Source: Nonomuraea sp. SBT364 (lineage in GTDB: Bacteria > Actinomycetota > Actinomycetes > Streptosporangiales > Streptosporangiaceae). Taken from it: a DNA stretch of 64,000 nucleotides. The notes beneath the pieces are model-generated. The model was given only the letters and a program-made list of their open reading frames with translations. It made no database searches and was not told the origin of the DNA. Shown in pieces: positions 39,980-48,809 of this stretch (the first letter of the stretch is position 1; the number at the start of each line of letters is the position of its first letter). A program made the translations under genes and the position numbers. The stretch lies in the NCBI RefSeq assembly GCF_001083785.1, contig NZ_LAVL01000031.1, positions 1 through 64,000 on the forward strand, given 5' to 3'.

Positions 39980-42196
39980 ATGAAGCGATGGGGGGACGTG
40001 TCACCCGACGCCGATCACCTGGCCGCGTCGTCCGTGCTCGACCATGCCGAGATGGCGGTGGTCGTCACGGACAGGTTCAGCAATCTCCTTTACTGGAACC
40101 CGTTCGCCGAGCGCCTGTTCGGCCGCCCCCGGGCGTCGGGCCGCGACCCCTCGGCCCAGTCGTTCGGGATCATGGAGAAGGACCACCCGCAGGCCATCGA
40201 GCTGGCCAAGCACGTGCTCAAGGGCGGCGTCTGGGAGGGCACGTTCGACGTGCGGCGCGCCGACGGGACCATCCTGTACGTGCGCGCCCAGGCGGTGCCG
40301 TTGCGCCACACCTCCGGCTCGGTGACGGGCATCGTCATCACCGCCCGCGAGGCGCTGCGCAGCAATGAGCGGGAGAAGGACCGGTTCGGGCTCCTCGAAC
40401 GCATCGGCGAGCGGCTGGCGGGCTCGCTCTACGTCGAGGAGACGCTCAAGCGCGTCGCCGAGATGCTGGTGCCGCAGTTCGCCGACCACTGCTTCATCGA
40501 GCTGATGGAGGGCGACCGGCTGGTGCGCCGGGTCTCCCAGCACGTGCAGGGCTGGTCACCGCCGCCCGGCACCTGGAAGCCGGTCGGCGCCGAGATCCGC
40601 TACCCGGCCGGCCACTACGCCGACGCGGCCATGCGCCGCCAGGAGACGATCCTGGTCGACGACTTCGCCGGCAACAGCTTCCCGGCGCCCTCGGAGGGCA
40701 GCGCCCGGCTGTGCGGCGAGGTCGGCATGAACTCCGCGATCGTCGCCCCGCTGTGCGTGCGCGGCGAGACGCTCGGGCTGATGTACCTCGGGCTGTCCAA
40801 CCTGACCGACCGCCGCAGCCCCCACTACGACGCCTTCGACCGCGACTTCGTCGGCGCCATCGCCACCCGGGTCGCGCTCGCCATCGACAACGCGCTGCTG
40901 TTCGAGGAGGAGCGGCACACCGCCGAGTCCTTCCAGAAGCATCTGCTGCCCAGGGCGCTGCCGCAGCTCGACGGCCTGCAGATCGCCGTGCGCTACTACC
41001 CGGCCGCCCCGCTCGCCTCGCACGGCCAGGGCATCCAGACCCAGGTGGGCGGCGACTGGTACGACGTGATCCCGCTGTCGGCCGGCCGGGTCGGCATCGT
41101 CATCGGCGACGTGGAGGGCCGGGGCGCCAAGGCCGCGGCCATCATGGGCCAGCTCAGAGCCGCGCTGCGGGCCTTCGCCCAGGACGACAAGTCGCCCGCC
41201 GACATCCTGGCCAGGCTCGACGAGTGGACCCGCATCATCGCCACTCCCGAGCGCGACGACAACGGCGCCGACGTGAGCATCCCGCCCATCGTCACCTGCC
41301 AATACCTGGTCTACGACGCCTGGTCGCGGCAGTTGTCCTTCGCCAACGCCGGTCACGCCCCGCCGCTGCTGCTGCACGACGGCCAGTGCGTCGAGCTCGA
41401 CATCGAGGAGGTCGGCCAGCCGCTGGGCGTGCGCGCCAAGGGCCTGCACGCCGACCTGGTCTACAAGGAGGAGACGCGCACGCTGCCGCCCGGCGCGGCG
41501 CTGCTCCTCTACACCGACGGCCTGGTCGACCGCCGCCCGGCGCGGCTCGGCGAGATGCCCACCGAGGCCGAGACGCTCGGGGTGCTCTGCGAGAAGCTCG
41601 CCAAGATGGCCGACGCCGAGGTCGAGCGCATCGCCGACGCCGCCACCGTCGCGGTGCCCGGCGAGATCGACGACGACATGGCGATCCTCGTGGTCCGCTC
41701 CAGCGACGCCGACCTCGACGTCGAGGAGCGTACGTTCCCGGCTCAGCCGATCATGGTCGGCGAGGCCCGCCGGATGGCCTCGGAGGCCTTCGAAGGCTGG
41801 AACGTGCCTGAGGAGCGGGCCGAGCTGGCCTGCCTGCTGGTCTCCGAAGTGGTCACCAACGTCGTGCTGCACGCCTCCACGGCCAGCGTGCCGCGCCGCG
41901 AGCTGGTCGTCGAAGGGCCGCCGCTGCCGTTCGAGGAGTCCTGGGACATGCCGGGCTTCGAGGACGAGGTGGTCGGCGACAAGGAGTTCACGCTGCGGCT
42001 GCGGCGCGGCGGCGAGTCGGTCTGGGTCGAGGTCTTCGACCAGGACCTGCGCCTGCCGCGGATCCGCAGCGCGGGCGAGAACGACGAGGGCGGCCGCGGC
42101 CTCTACCTGGTCGACCAGCTCGCCAAGCGGTGGGGGTCCCGGCCCACCAGGGAAGGCAAAGCGGTCTGGTTCGAGATTCCCACGCGCAGCCGCTGA
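39980..42196 (+). CDS. PAS-GAF-SpoIIE phosphatase with C-terminal anti-sigma kinase (HATPase) domain
   Basis: The 738-residue regulator has, in order, PAS (about 10-120, VVVTDRFSNLLYWNPFAERL), GAF (about 130-290, PLCVRGETLGLMYLGLS), PP2C/SpoIIE (about 310-540; metal-binding VGGDWYDVIPL and VIGDVEGRGAKAAAIM, then LLYTDGLVDRR) and an RsbW-like HATPase_c2 (about 570-735; ACLLVSEVVTNVVLHAS and GGRGLYLVDQLAKRWG). It can both dephosphorylate STAS antagonists and inhibit a sigma factor. Sensing is through PAS/GAF, not membrane helices. Partners are not adjacent; the STAS protein at 25939 is one candidate. Confidence 0.93.
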   Translation: MKRWGDVSPDADHLAASSVLDHAEMAVVVTDRFSNLLYWNPFAERLFGRPRASGRDPSAQSFGIMEKDHPQAIELAKHVLKGGVWEGTFDVRRADGTILYVRAQAVPLRHTSGSVTGIVITAREALRSNEREKDRFGLLERIGERLAGSLYVEETLKRVAEMLVPQFADHCFIELMEGDRLVRRVSQHVQGWSPPPGTWKPVGAEIRYPAGHYADAAMRRQETILVDDFAGNSFPAPSEGSARLCGEVGMNSAIVAPLCVRGETLGLMYLGLSNLTDRRSPHYDAFDRDFVGAIATRVALAIDNALLFEEERHTAESFQKHLLPRALPQLDGLQIAVRYYPAAPLASHGQGIQTQVGGDWYDVIPLSAGRVGIVIGDVEGRGAKAAAIMGQLRAALRAFAQDDKSPADILARLDEWTRIIATPERDDNGADVSIPPIVTCQYLVYDAWSRQLSFANAGHAPPLLLHDGQCVELDIEEVGQPLGVRAKGLHADLVYKEETRTLPPGAALLLYTDGLVDRRPARLGEMPTEAETLGVLCEKLAKMADAEVERIADAATVAVPGEIDDDMAILVVRSSDADLDVEERTFPAQPIMVGEARRMASEAFEGWNVPEERAELACLLVSEVVTNVVLHASTASVPRRELVVEGPPLPFEESWDMPGFEDEVVGDKEFTLRLRRGGESVWVEVFDQDLRLPRIRSAGENDEGGRGLYLVDQLAKRWGSRPTREGKAVWFEIPTRSR

Positions 42197-42212
42197 TGGT
42201 TCACTTACGCGC

Positions 42213-43010
42213 ATGGAGCTGGCCTTCGAGCGCCGGGGTTCCGGCGAGCCGCTGATCCTGATCCACGGCATCGGGCACCACTGGCAGGCCTGGTTGCCGG
42301 TCATGGACCGGCTGGCCGCCGACCGCACCGTGATCGCCGTCGACCTGCCCGGGTTCGGGCGTTCGCCGGGGTTGCCCGACGGCGTCCCCTACACCGCCGA
42401 GTCGCTCGCCGACGCCGTCGAGTCCTTCTGCGCGCTGCTCGGCGTACGGGAGCCGCACGTGGCGGGCAACTCGCTGGGCGGCTACATCGCGCTGGAGCTG
42501 GCCTCGCGCGGCACGGCCCGCAGCGCCACCGCGCTGTCGCCCGCCGGGTTCTGGTCCCGGGCCGAGCTGCTCTACTGCCAGGCGGTGCTGCGCGCGACCC
42601 GCGCCTCGGCCCGCGCGCTGCCGCCGGAGCAGGCGGGCCGGGCGGCCGAGAGCGCGCTCGGCCGCACGCTGTCGGCCGGGCTCCTGGTGGCGCATCCGTC
42701 GCGGCTGACGCCGACCGCCCTGACCGCCGCGTCGCAGGCGCTCGCCGACTCCGCCGGGTTCGACGAGACGCTGGCCTCGTTCCTCGGCCTGATGCCGCCC
42801 GCGCCGCCCAAGTCGCCCATCACGATCGCCTGGGGCGAGCACGACCGGCTGCTGCCGCGCCGCCAGGCCGTGCGCGCCGCCCGCTGGTCGGGGCAGCGGG
42901 TCAAGCTGCTCAAGGGGTGCGGGCACGTACCCATGAGTGACGACCCGGCGCTGGTGGCGCGGGTGCTGCTGGAGGCTAGCGGAACGTCTGACCCCACAGC
43001 AGCAGCATGA
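42213..43010 (+). CDS. alpha/beta hydrolase
   Basis: The 265-residue alpha/beta hydrolase fold protein has LILIHGIGHHWQAW (oxyanion loop), the nucleophile elbow AGNSLGGYIALE, an acid in AWGEHDRLLPRR and the His in LKGCGHVPMSDDP. It may be an esterase, lipase or haloperoxidase relative; the substrate is not evident. Its last 35 bases overlap the small membrane gene on the other strand. Confidence 0.9.
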   Translation: MELAFERRGSGEPLILIHGIGHHWQAWLPVMDRLAADRTVIAVDLPGFGRSPGLPDGVPYTAESLADAVESFCALLGVREPHVAGNSLGGYIALELASRGTARSATALSPAGFWSRAELLYCQAVLRATRASARALPPEQAGRAAESALGRTLSAGLLVAHPSRLTPTALTAASQALADSAGFDETLASFLGLMPPAPPKSPITIAWGEHDRLLPRRQAVRAARWSGQRVKLLKGCGHVPMSDDPALVARVLLEASGTSDPTAAA

Positions 43011-43137
43011 CGAGCACGAAGACGATCATGATGCCGGCGTAGCCCACCGCGCCGAGCCTGAACGCCCGGCGCACCCGGTTGAGGCCCCAGGCGAACAGCA
43101 AAGCCAGAAAAACCAGGAGGATCAGGCCGCTGTCCAT
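42976..43137 (-). CDS. small two-helix membrane protein
   Basis: A 53-residue protein with two hydrophobic helices (LILLVFLALLFAWGL and YAGIMIVFVLVMLLLWG) joined by a basic turn NRVRRAFRLG. Small proteins of this build recur in actinomycetes without a known role. ATG 43137. It overlaps the end of the hydrolase gene by 35 nt in antisense. Confidence 0.7.
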   Translation of the reverse strand: MDSGLILLVFLALLFAWGLNRVRRAFRLGAVGYAGIMIVFVLVMLLLWGQTFR

Positions 43138-43163
43138 GGTTCCCAGTATGCGTCGCCGGCGGG

Positions 43164-44309
43164 CTAAAAGCCGAAGGAGCGGCCGATGATCTCCTTCATG
43201 ATCTCGGTGGTGCCGCCGTAGATCGTCTGCACGCGGCTGTCGAGCCACGCCTTGGCCACCGGATACTCGGTCATGTAGCCGTAGCCGCCGTGCAACTGCA
43301 GGCAGCGGTCGATGAGCTTGGTCTGCAGCTCGGTGGTCCACCACTTGGCCTTGGCCGCGTCGACCACCGTGAGCTCGCCGGCGTTGAGCGCCACGATGCA
43401 CTTGTCCACGTAGTGGCGGGCGATCTCGGTCTCGGTGGCCAGCTCCGCCAGGACGAACCGGGTGTTCTGGAAGGAGCCGATGTTCCGCCCGAACGCCTGG
43501 CGGCCCTTGCAGTACTCGATCGTCTGCTCCAGCACGGTCTCCGCCGCCGCCACCGCCGCCACCGCGATCGACAGGCGCTCCTGCGGCAGGTTGTTCATGA
43601 GCTGGAAGAAGCCCTGGCCATCCTCCGGGCCGAGCCGGTTGGCGACAGGCACCCGGACGTTCTCGAAGAACAGCTCCGCCGTGTCCTGCGCCTTCATGCC
43701 GACCTTGTCCAGGTTGCGGCCGTGCCCGAACCCCTCGGCGCCGCGCTCGACCACCAGCAGCGTCGTCCCTCTGGCCCCGGCCGCCGGGTCGGTCTTGGCG
43801 ACCACGACGACGAGATCGGCGTTGACGCCGTTCGTGATGAACGTCTTCTGCCCGTTCAGCACGTAGTGGTCGCCCTGGCGGACCGCCGTCGTCCTGATCC
43901 CCTGCAGGTCGCTGCCGGCGCCCGGCTCGGTCATCGCGATCGCCGTGATCAGCTCGCCGCTCGCGAAGCCGGGCAGCCAGCGCCGCTTCTGCTCCTCGTC
44001 GGTCAGGTCCACCAGGTACGGGGCCACGACGTCGTTGTGGAGCGAGAAGCCCAGGCCGGAGGCGCCGTTGCGGATGATCTCCTCGACGATCACCGCGTTG
44101 TAGCGGAAGTCGGTGATGCCCGCGCCGCCGTACTCCTCGGGCACCGAGAAGCCGAACATGCCGACCTCCCCGGCCTTCTTCCAGACCTCGCGGGGCACGA
44201 TGCCGTCCTTCTCCCAGCGGGCGTGATGGGGCACGACCACGCGGGCCATGAACTCCCGCACGGTCTCCCGGAAAAGCAGGTGCTCCTCGTCGAAGAGGTC
44301 TCGCCGCAT
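43164..44309 (-). CDS. acyl-CoA dehydrogenase
   Basis: The 381-residue flavoprotein from ATG 44309 (GGAGGCGAC upstream) has VPEEYGGAGITDFRYNAVIV, the FAD/CoA-contacting ITAIAMTEPGAGSDLQGI and FITNGVNADLVVVVAKT. The C-terminal IYGGTTEIMKEIIGRSFGF carries the catalytic Glu position (TTEIM). Full length for the family. It introduces the 2,3-double bond in acyl-CoA; chain preference unknown. Divergent from the surface-protein/sortase locus. Confidence 0.93.
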   Translation of the reverse strand: MRRDLFDEEHLLFRETVREFMARVVVPHHARWEKDGIVPREVWKKAGEVGMFGFSVPEEYGGAGITDFRYNAVIVEEIIRNGASGLGFSLHNDVVAPYLVDLTDEEQKRRWLPGFASGELITAIAMTEPGAGSDLQGIRTTAVRQGDHYVLNGQKTFITNGVNADLVVVVAKTDPAAGARGTTLLVVERGAEGFGHGRNLDKVGMKAQDTAELFFENVRVPVANRLGPEDGQGFFQLMNNLPQERLSIAVAAVAAAETVLEQTIEYCKGRQAFGRNIGSFQNTRFVLAELATETEIARHYVDKCIVALNAGELTVVDAAKAKWWTTELQTKLIDRCLQLHGGYGYMTEYPVAKAWLDSRVQTIYGGTTEIMKEIIGRSFGF

Positions 44310-44458
44310 GTCGCCTCCAAGCAGGGGGTGTGGTGCGTTCCAGAATACGATTCTGGCGGGCGGACACGGGTTCATCACAAGTGAAGGCAGATGGGCGTGT
44401 TGTGGGGGGTGGCGGCTCTAAGATCTACCTTCGGTTTACTGTGCGATCGGAGTTAGCC

Positions 44459-45820
44459 GTGAGTCGGTGGCGCAATGCGTGGATCGCCGCATCGATCGGA
44501 ATAGCGGCCTCGTCCGCCTTCGTCGCGATACCCGCGAAGGCGAGTACGTTCAGCCTCGTCGTCGACTACACGTGCACCGGCGGCATCGCCGGTTCGGCCG
44601 AGGTCAAGCTGAAAGCCCGGGTCCAGATCCCGACGGCGGTCCAGGTCGGCAGCATGCTCAAGCTCGGCTGGTCGGTCGAGCACGTGGGCGCGCCGAGGTT
44701 CAAGTCGCCCGACTACTACGCCGAGGGCGCCCGGGTCTCGCTCGTGGGCAACGTCAAGCTCGACGGCGCCTGGAACGGCACCCTCGAAGCCCACGGCAGC
44801 GAGGACCAGGCGGCTCTCAAGCCGAACCAGCCGCTCGTCGCCCCCGAAGGACTGTCCTCCGAGGCGCACATGACCGAAGAGGGCGTCATCAAGCTCACGC
44901 CGCAGGGCATGACGGTCGACTTCGTCCCGCCCGCTGGTGAGATCACCGTCAACAACGACGACCCCCGGGTGAAGTACGACGCCGGGTGGCATTCGAGCGG
45001 CCTCACGCCTCCCGAGTACGGCGACCACCTCAGGGACGTCCACACCACCTCCACCCGCACGGACGAAGCGGTCATCCGCTTCCGGGGCACGGGCTTCGAG
45101 TACATCGGCCGCGAGATGCCGGGCGTGGGCCGGGCCAGGGTGATCGTCGACGACGACGCCTCGGCGATCGTGGACCCGACCAAGGACCCCAACGGCAACC
45201 CGACCAACGCGACCAAGGGCAACATCTCCCTCTGGGAGCGCAAGGACCTTCCCTACGGGGAGCACGTGGTCCGGGTCAGGGCCATCGACGAGGGCAAGGA
45301 CGTCCACCTGGACGCCTTCAAGCTGCACACGCGCGAGATGATCGACCCGCCGACCGAGCACAAGTCCACCTGCGCGGTCACCAACAACCCGGGCACGGTC
45401 GAGATCACCGTGGGCGGCGGCACGTCGTCGCCCGATCCTTCGGAGACGCCCCCGAACAGCCCGGACCCCACGCCGACGAACACCAACACGGGCGACCCCG
45501 ACCCCACGGCCACGACGACGCCGCCGAACCGGCATGTCCCCTGGCCGAGCGGCAGTCACGTGGGCGTCGTGGTCCCGGGCAGCAGCAAGACCCCGACCCC
45601 CACGGCCACGGCCTCGGCCGGCCCCACTGCCACCAACTACAAGGCCGCCCAGGTGGACACCACCCCGCTGGGCGGCGTGGACACCGGTGAAGCGCCCGAC
45701 CAGGGCACGGGCTCGTACGCGCTGATCGCGGGCGGCTCGCTGCTGCTGATGGGCAGCGCCGCCGGGGGGCTCCTGGTACGGCGGCGCCGCGCCGGACACG
45801 CCGGAGGAACGGACCGATGA
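44459..45820 (+). CDS. secreted surface protein with C-terminal sorting-like signal (sortase substrate 1)
   Basis: A 453-residue exported protein from GTG 44459 (GGAG upstream) with a signal peptide ending near AKAS. An N-terminal domain opens FSLVVDYTCTGG and resembles the DUF6801-type beta domain of the second surface protein. A middle beta module (GWHSSGLTPPEYGDHLRDVH, FRGTGFEYIGREMPG, HVVRVRAIDEG) looks like a carbohydrate-binding fold. A Pro/Thr-rich spacer follows. The C-terminus has VDTGE, a hydrophobic segment (SYALIAGGSLLLMGSAAGG) and RRRR, a cell-wall sorting layout. It overlaps the sortase gene by 4 nt. Confidence 0.8.
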   Translation: MSRWRNAWIAASIGIAASSAFVAIPAKASTFSLVVDYTCTGGIAGSAEVKLKARVQIPTAVQVGSMLKLGWSVEHVGAPRFKSPDYYAEGARVSLVGNVKLDGAWNGTLEAHGSEDQAALKPNQPLVAPEGLSSEAHMTEEGVIKLTPQGMTVDFVPPAGEITVNNDDPRVKYDAGWHSSGLTPPEYGDHLRDVHTTSTRTDEAVIRFRGTGFEYIGREMPGVGRARVIVDDDASAIVDPTKDPNGNPTNATKGNISLWERKDLPYGEHVVRVRAIDEGKDVHLDAFKLHTREMIDPPTEHKSTCAVTNNPGTVEITVGGGTSSPDPSETPPNSPDPTPTNTNTGDPDPTATTTPPNRHVPWPSGSHVGVVVPGSSKTPTPTATASAGPTATNYKAAQVDTTPLGGVDTGEAPDQGTGSYALIAGGSLLLMGSAAGGLLVRRRRAGHAGGTDR

Positions 45821-46608
45821 GCGAGCTGAAGTCGCAGATGTCCAAGGCCACCCCGGCGCTGCTGATCGCCGGGTCGCTGGCCGGGGTGGGCGCCATCATG
45901 GTCGGCCTGCTGTCGCTGGCCCCGCCGGTGGACGACGGCTCGGGCCCGGTCCCGATGGCCGCCCAGCAGGGCGGTGACCCGGCGACGCTGCAGTATCAGA
46001 ACGCGGGCGCGTTCGAGCTACCCCGCGGCGTCGGCCCCGGCGGCGAGAACGTCCCCCTCACCCCGGCCCGCCTCGACGCGCCCCCGCCCCTGCCCGCGGA
46101 GGTGGTCGTCCCGGCCATCAAGCCGGCCAAGACCAAGACCAAGACCACCAAGGTCAGGCCGACCCGCATCCGCATCCCGGACATCAAGGTCAACGCCCCG
46201 ATCAACACGGTCGGCCTCACCAAGCAGGGCGCCCTCGCCACCCCGCCGCTCAGCAAGCCCAACCTGACGGGCTGGTACGGCAAGAGCCCGCTGCCCGGCG
46301 AGCTCGGCCCATCGGTGATCAACGGGCACGTCGCCACGAAAAAGGGCGCCGCTGTTTTCAAGCGTCTGAGCGAGCTGTCCAAGGGCGACCACATCTACGT
46401 CTACCGCTCCGACGGCAAGGTGACGCGCTTCACAGTGAGCGGCATCGAGCAGGTCGGCAAGAAGACGTTCCCCACCAAGCGCGTGTACGGCGACACGAAG
46501 AACGCCCAGCTCAGGCTCATCACGTGCGGCGGGATCTACAACAAGGCGGCCCACAGCTACACGGACAACATCATCGTGTACGCCACCCTGTCCAAGAAGA
46601 AGGGCTGA
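45817..46608 (+). CDS. class F sortase 1
   Basis: The 263-residue protein has an N-terminal membrane helix (ALLIAGSLAGVGAIMVGLL), a Lys/Thr-rich linker and a sortase domain. PTRIRIPDIKVNAPINTVGL is followed by GWYGKSPLPGELGPSVINGHV, with the catalytic His in INGHV. The catalytic Cys lies in LRLITCGGIYN. An Arg equivalent is not obvious in SYTDNIIVYA. Class F sortases attach proteins to the cell wall; here it overlaps the surface-protein gene at 44459, the likely substrate. Confidence 0.9.
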   Translation: MSELKSQMSKATPALLIAGSLAGVGAIMVGLLSLAPPVDDGSGPVPMAAQQGGDPATLQYQNAGAFELPRGVGPGGENVPLTPARLDAPPPLPAEVVVPAIKPAKTKTKTTKVRPTRIRIPDIKVNAPINTVGLTKQGALATPPLSKPNLTGWYGKSPLPGELGPSVINGHVATKKGAAVFKRLSELSKGDHIYVYRSDGKVTRFTVSGIEQVGKKTFPTKRVYGDTKNAQLRLITCGGIYNKAAHSYTDNIIVYATLSKKKG

Positions 46609-46732
46609 TACGGTCTTTTTGGACTTTTACAGGAGATTGACAGGATTAGTCCGTATGATCTCAACCCAACCGTAACCCGCGGCTGGAATCGTGGGACGCC
46701 CTGTAGTGACTGTGCTGAAACGGAGAAGGACA

Positions 46733-48046
46733 GTGCTGACGTCCAAGGCGCGGCGCCGCCTCGCCCTCAAAGTCTCCGCCTCGGGGATCGTAGGCACGTT
46801 AGTCGTCTTCGCCGGGGCAGCCCTCACGTTGTCGTCCCCCGCGTCAGCGGCCGCGGACAAGACGCTGAGCATCGTCTACACGTGCTCGGGCGGGCCTTTC
46901 ACCAACACCTCGCTTACGGTGCCCGTGACGGTGCCGGACACCGCGAGCGGAACCTTCGAGGCGAAGTGGGCCATCCCCGCCTTGACGCTGAAGACGAGCC
47001 CGAACGCCGCCGATCAGGTGAAGGTGGGCGGAAAGCTCACTGTTGAGGGCGGCACGCACGCCGACCTGGCCAAGAACGGCGGGACCGTAACCTCGGGTTC
47101 GACCGCCGTGCCCACGTTCCAGGTCACCAGCAGCGTCACAGTGACGGCCACTACCGGCGGCAAGGTGACGCTGAAGCCCACCCTCGGGGCGGGCAGCCTG
47201 ACGCTGGCCTTGGCGAGCAGCACGAACACCGCAGACGTGACCACGTGCCAAACGACGAGCACCACAAGCGTGGACGTCACTGTCGGCACGGACGGCGGTG
47301 GCACGGGGACGGACATCATCGAGTACGACTGCACCCTGTCGACCACTGGCGGGACGGACGCCGCTTACCCGGCGACCGTCGACATCAAGGTCACGCCGAC
47401 CATGCCGACCGGGGCCAAGGCCAATCAGGACGCCTCCATCACCTGGACCGGCACCGTACAGACGACCGGTGACCCGCTGAAGGTGCCCGCCGCCGGCTTC
47501 CCCGCGAACAGCAAGATCTTCGCCAGCCTGAAGGCCAGCGGTGCGGGAACGCCGACCACCCCGGTGATCGGCGAGGCGGCGCTGACCGCGACGGCGGGCC
47601 AGAGCCTCACGACGCTGCCCACCGTAACCGTCAAGGTGAAGCCCACCACGACCGGTACCGTCACGATCACCCCGGGGGACATCGTCTTCGGCACGAGCGC
47701 GACGGCTCCCACGGTGAAGTGCACGGCACCCACCACCGGCCTCAAGACGTACACGTTCACCGTCGCTGCGGCGACCAGCACTCCCACGTCGACGCCGACG
47801 ACCACCTCCACGCCGACCCCGACCAAGACCACCACGGTGTACCAGACCGTGACTCCGACCAGCAGCCCCAGCAAGACCACCAGTTCGCCGCGCAGTTCGG
47901 AGACGCCCAAGGAAGGGGCGGACACCGGGGCCGGGGGGACGATGGGGCCTGATGGGCGGATGTTCCTGGCTGTCGGGTCGGTGCTGATCGTGGCGGCCGG
48001 GGCCGGGGGGCTGCTGATTCGGCGCCGCGGCGTAACCAAGGGATGA
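46733..48046 (+). CDS. secreted surface protein with two DUF6801-like domains and sorting-like signal (sortase substrate 2)
   Basis: The 437-residue protein starts at GTG 46733 (GGAGAAGGA upstream) with an Arg-rich signal peptide (SKARRRLALKVSASGIVGTL). Two similar beta domains follow, each opening YTC or YDC and closing with a second Cys (KTLSIVYTCSGG...TTCQTT and IIEYDCTL...VKCTAP), so each may hold a disulfide. A Thr/Pro-rich stalk follows. The C-terminus has EGADTGAGG, a hydrophobic segment (MFLAVGSVLIVAAGAGGLL) and IRRR. It precedes the second sortase by 7 nt. Confidence 0.8.
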   Translation: MLTSKARRRLALKVSASGIVGTLVVFAGAALTLSSPASAAADKTLSIVYTCSGGPFTNTSLTVPVTVPDTASGTFEAKWAIPALTLKTSPNAADQVKVGGKLTVEGGTHADLAKNGGTVTSGSTAVPTFQVTSSVTVTATTGGKVTLKPTLGAGSLTLALASSTNTADVTTCQTTSTTSVDVTVGTDGGGTGTDIIEYDCTLSTTGGTDAAYPATVDIKVTPTMPTGAKANQDASITWTGTVQTTGDPLKVPAAGFPANSKIFASLKASGAGTPTTPVIGEAALTATAGQSLTTLPTVTVKVKPTTTGTVTITPGDIVFGTSATAPTVKCTAPTTGLKTYTFTVAAATSTPTSTPTTTSTPTPTKTTTVYQTVTPTSSPSKTTSSPRSSETPKEGADTGAGGTMGPDGRMFLAVGSVLIVAAGAGGLLIRRRGVTKG

Positions 48047-48053
48047 TGGACCC

Positions 48054-48794
48054 GTGGCGAACCAGTACCCCTACGGCAGCCCGCCCCCGCAGGACCACGG
48101 CAGCAAGGTCCTGAGGACCACGCTGCTGCTCGCCGCGGTGGCGGGAGTGGTGACGGTGGTGGCGGGGATGCTGATCGTGCTGGGCTCGCCCGAGGAGTAC
48201 GGCCTGGCGAGCGAGCGCGACTCGCTGAGCCTGACGGCGCAGCCGTCGGGGCAGCCGGAGCAGGCGATGTTCCAGGCGGGGCCCGACGCGCCGCCGCCGC
48301 TGCCGCGGATCCAGGCGGCTCCGGCGATGCTGCCGTCCACGCCCGAGCGGATCGTGATCAAGAAGCTGGGCGTGAACGCGCCGATCAGGTCCGTGGGCCT
48401 GGCCAAGGACGGCACGATCCAGGTGCCGCCGGCCGACAACCACAACCTGGCCGGCTGGTACCGGAACATGTCGACCCCCGGCGAGGCGGGCCCGGCGGTG
48501 CTGCTGGGCCACAAGGACACGCGGACGCGGCCCGCGGTGTTCAACCGCCTGCCCGAGCTCCGCCACGGCGACGTCATCGAGGTCAAGCGCCAGGACGGCA
48601 TCACGGCGGTGTTCACCGTCGGCGGCATCGAGCAGGCGAGCAAGAAGACGTTCCCCTCCGAGCGTGTCTACGGCCCGCAGGAGAACGCCCAGCTCCACCT
48701 CATCACCTGTGGCGGCGTCTACAACCGCAACACGGGTCACTACACCGACAACGTCATCGTCTACGCGACGATGACGAGCTCCTATCGAAGCTGA
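48054..48794 (+). CDS. class F sortase 2
   Basis: A 246-residue paralog of the sortase at 45817: N-terminal helix (VLRTTLLLAAVAGVVTVVAG), linker, then RIVIKKLGVNAPIRSVGLA, catalytic His in VLLGHKDTRTRPAVF, and Cys in LHLITCGGVYNRNTGHYTDN. It starts at GTG 48054 just after surface protein 2. The locus is thus two consecutive substrate/sortase pairs. Confidence 0.9.
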   Translation: MANQYPYGSPPPQDHGSKVLRTTLLLAAVAGVVTVVAGMLIVLGSPEEYGLASERDSLSLTAQPSGQPEQAMFQAGPDAPPPLPRIQAAPAMLPSTPERIVIKKLGVNAPIRSVGLAKDGTIQVPPADNHNLAGWYRNMSTPGEAGPAVLLGHKDTRTRPAVFNRLPELRHGDVIEVKRQDGITAVFTVGGIEQASKKTFPSERVYGPQENAQLHLITCGGVYNRNTGHYTDNVIVYATMTSSYRS

Positions 48795-48809
48795 TCGCGG
48801 AGGCGCGCT

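Noticed and set aside
46609-46732. A sigma-70 promoter built on TTGACA and TATGAT before surface protein 2
   Set aside because: The two boxes are only 11 bp apart, too close for normal -35/-10 spacing; the TTTACA-TATGAT alternative is too wide.
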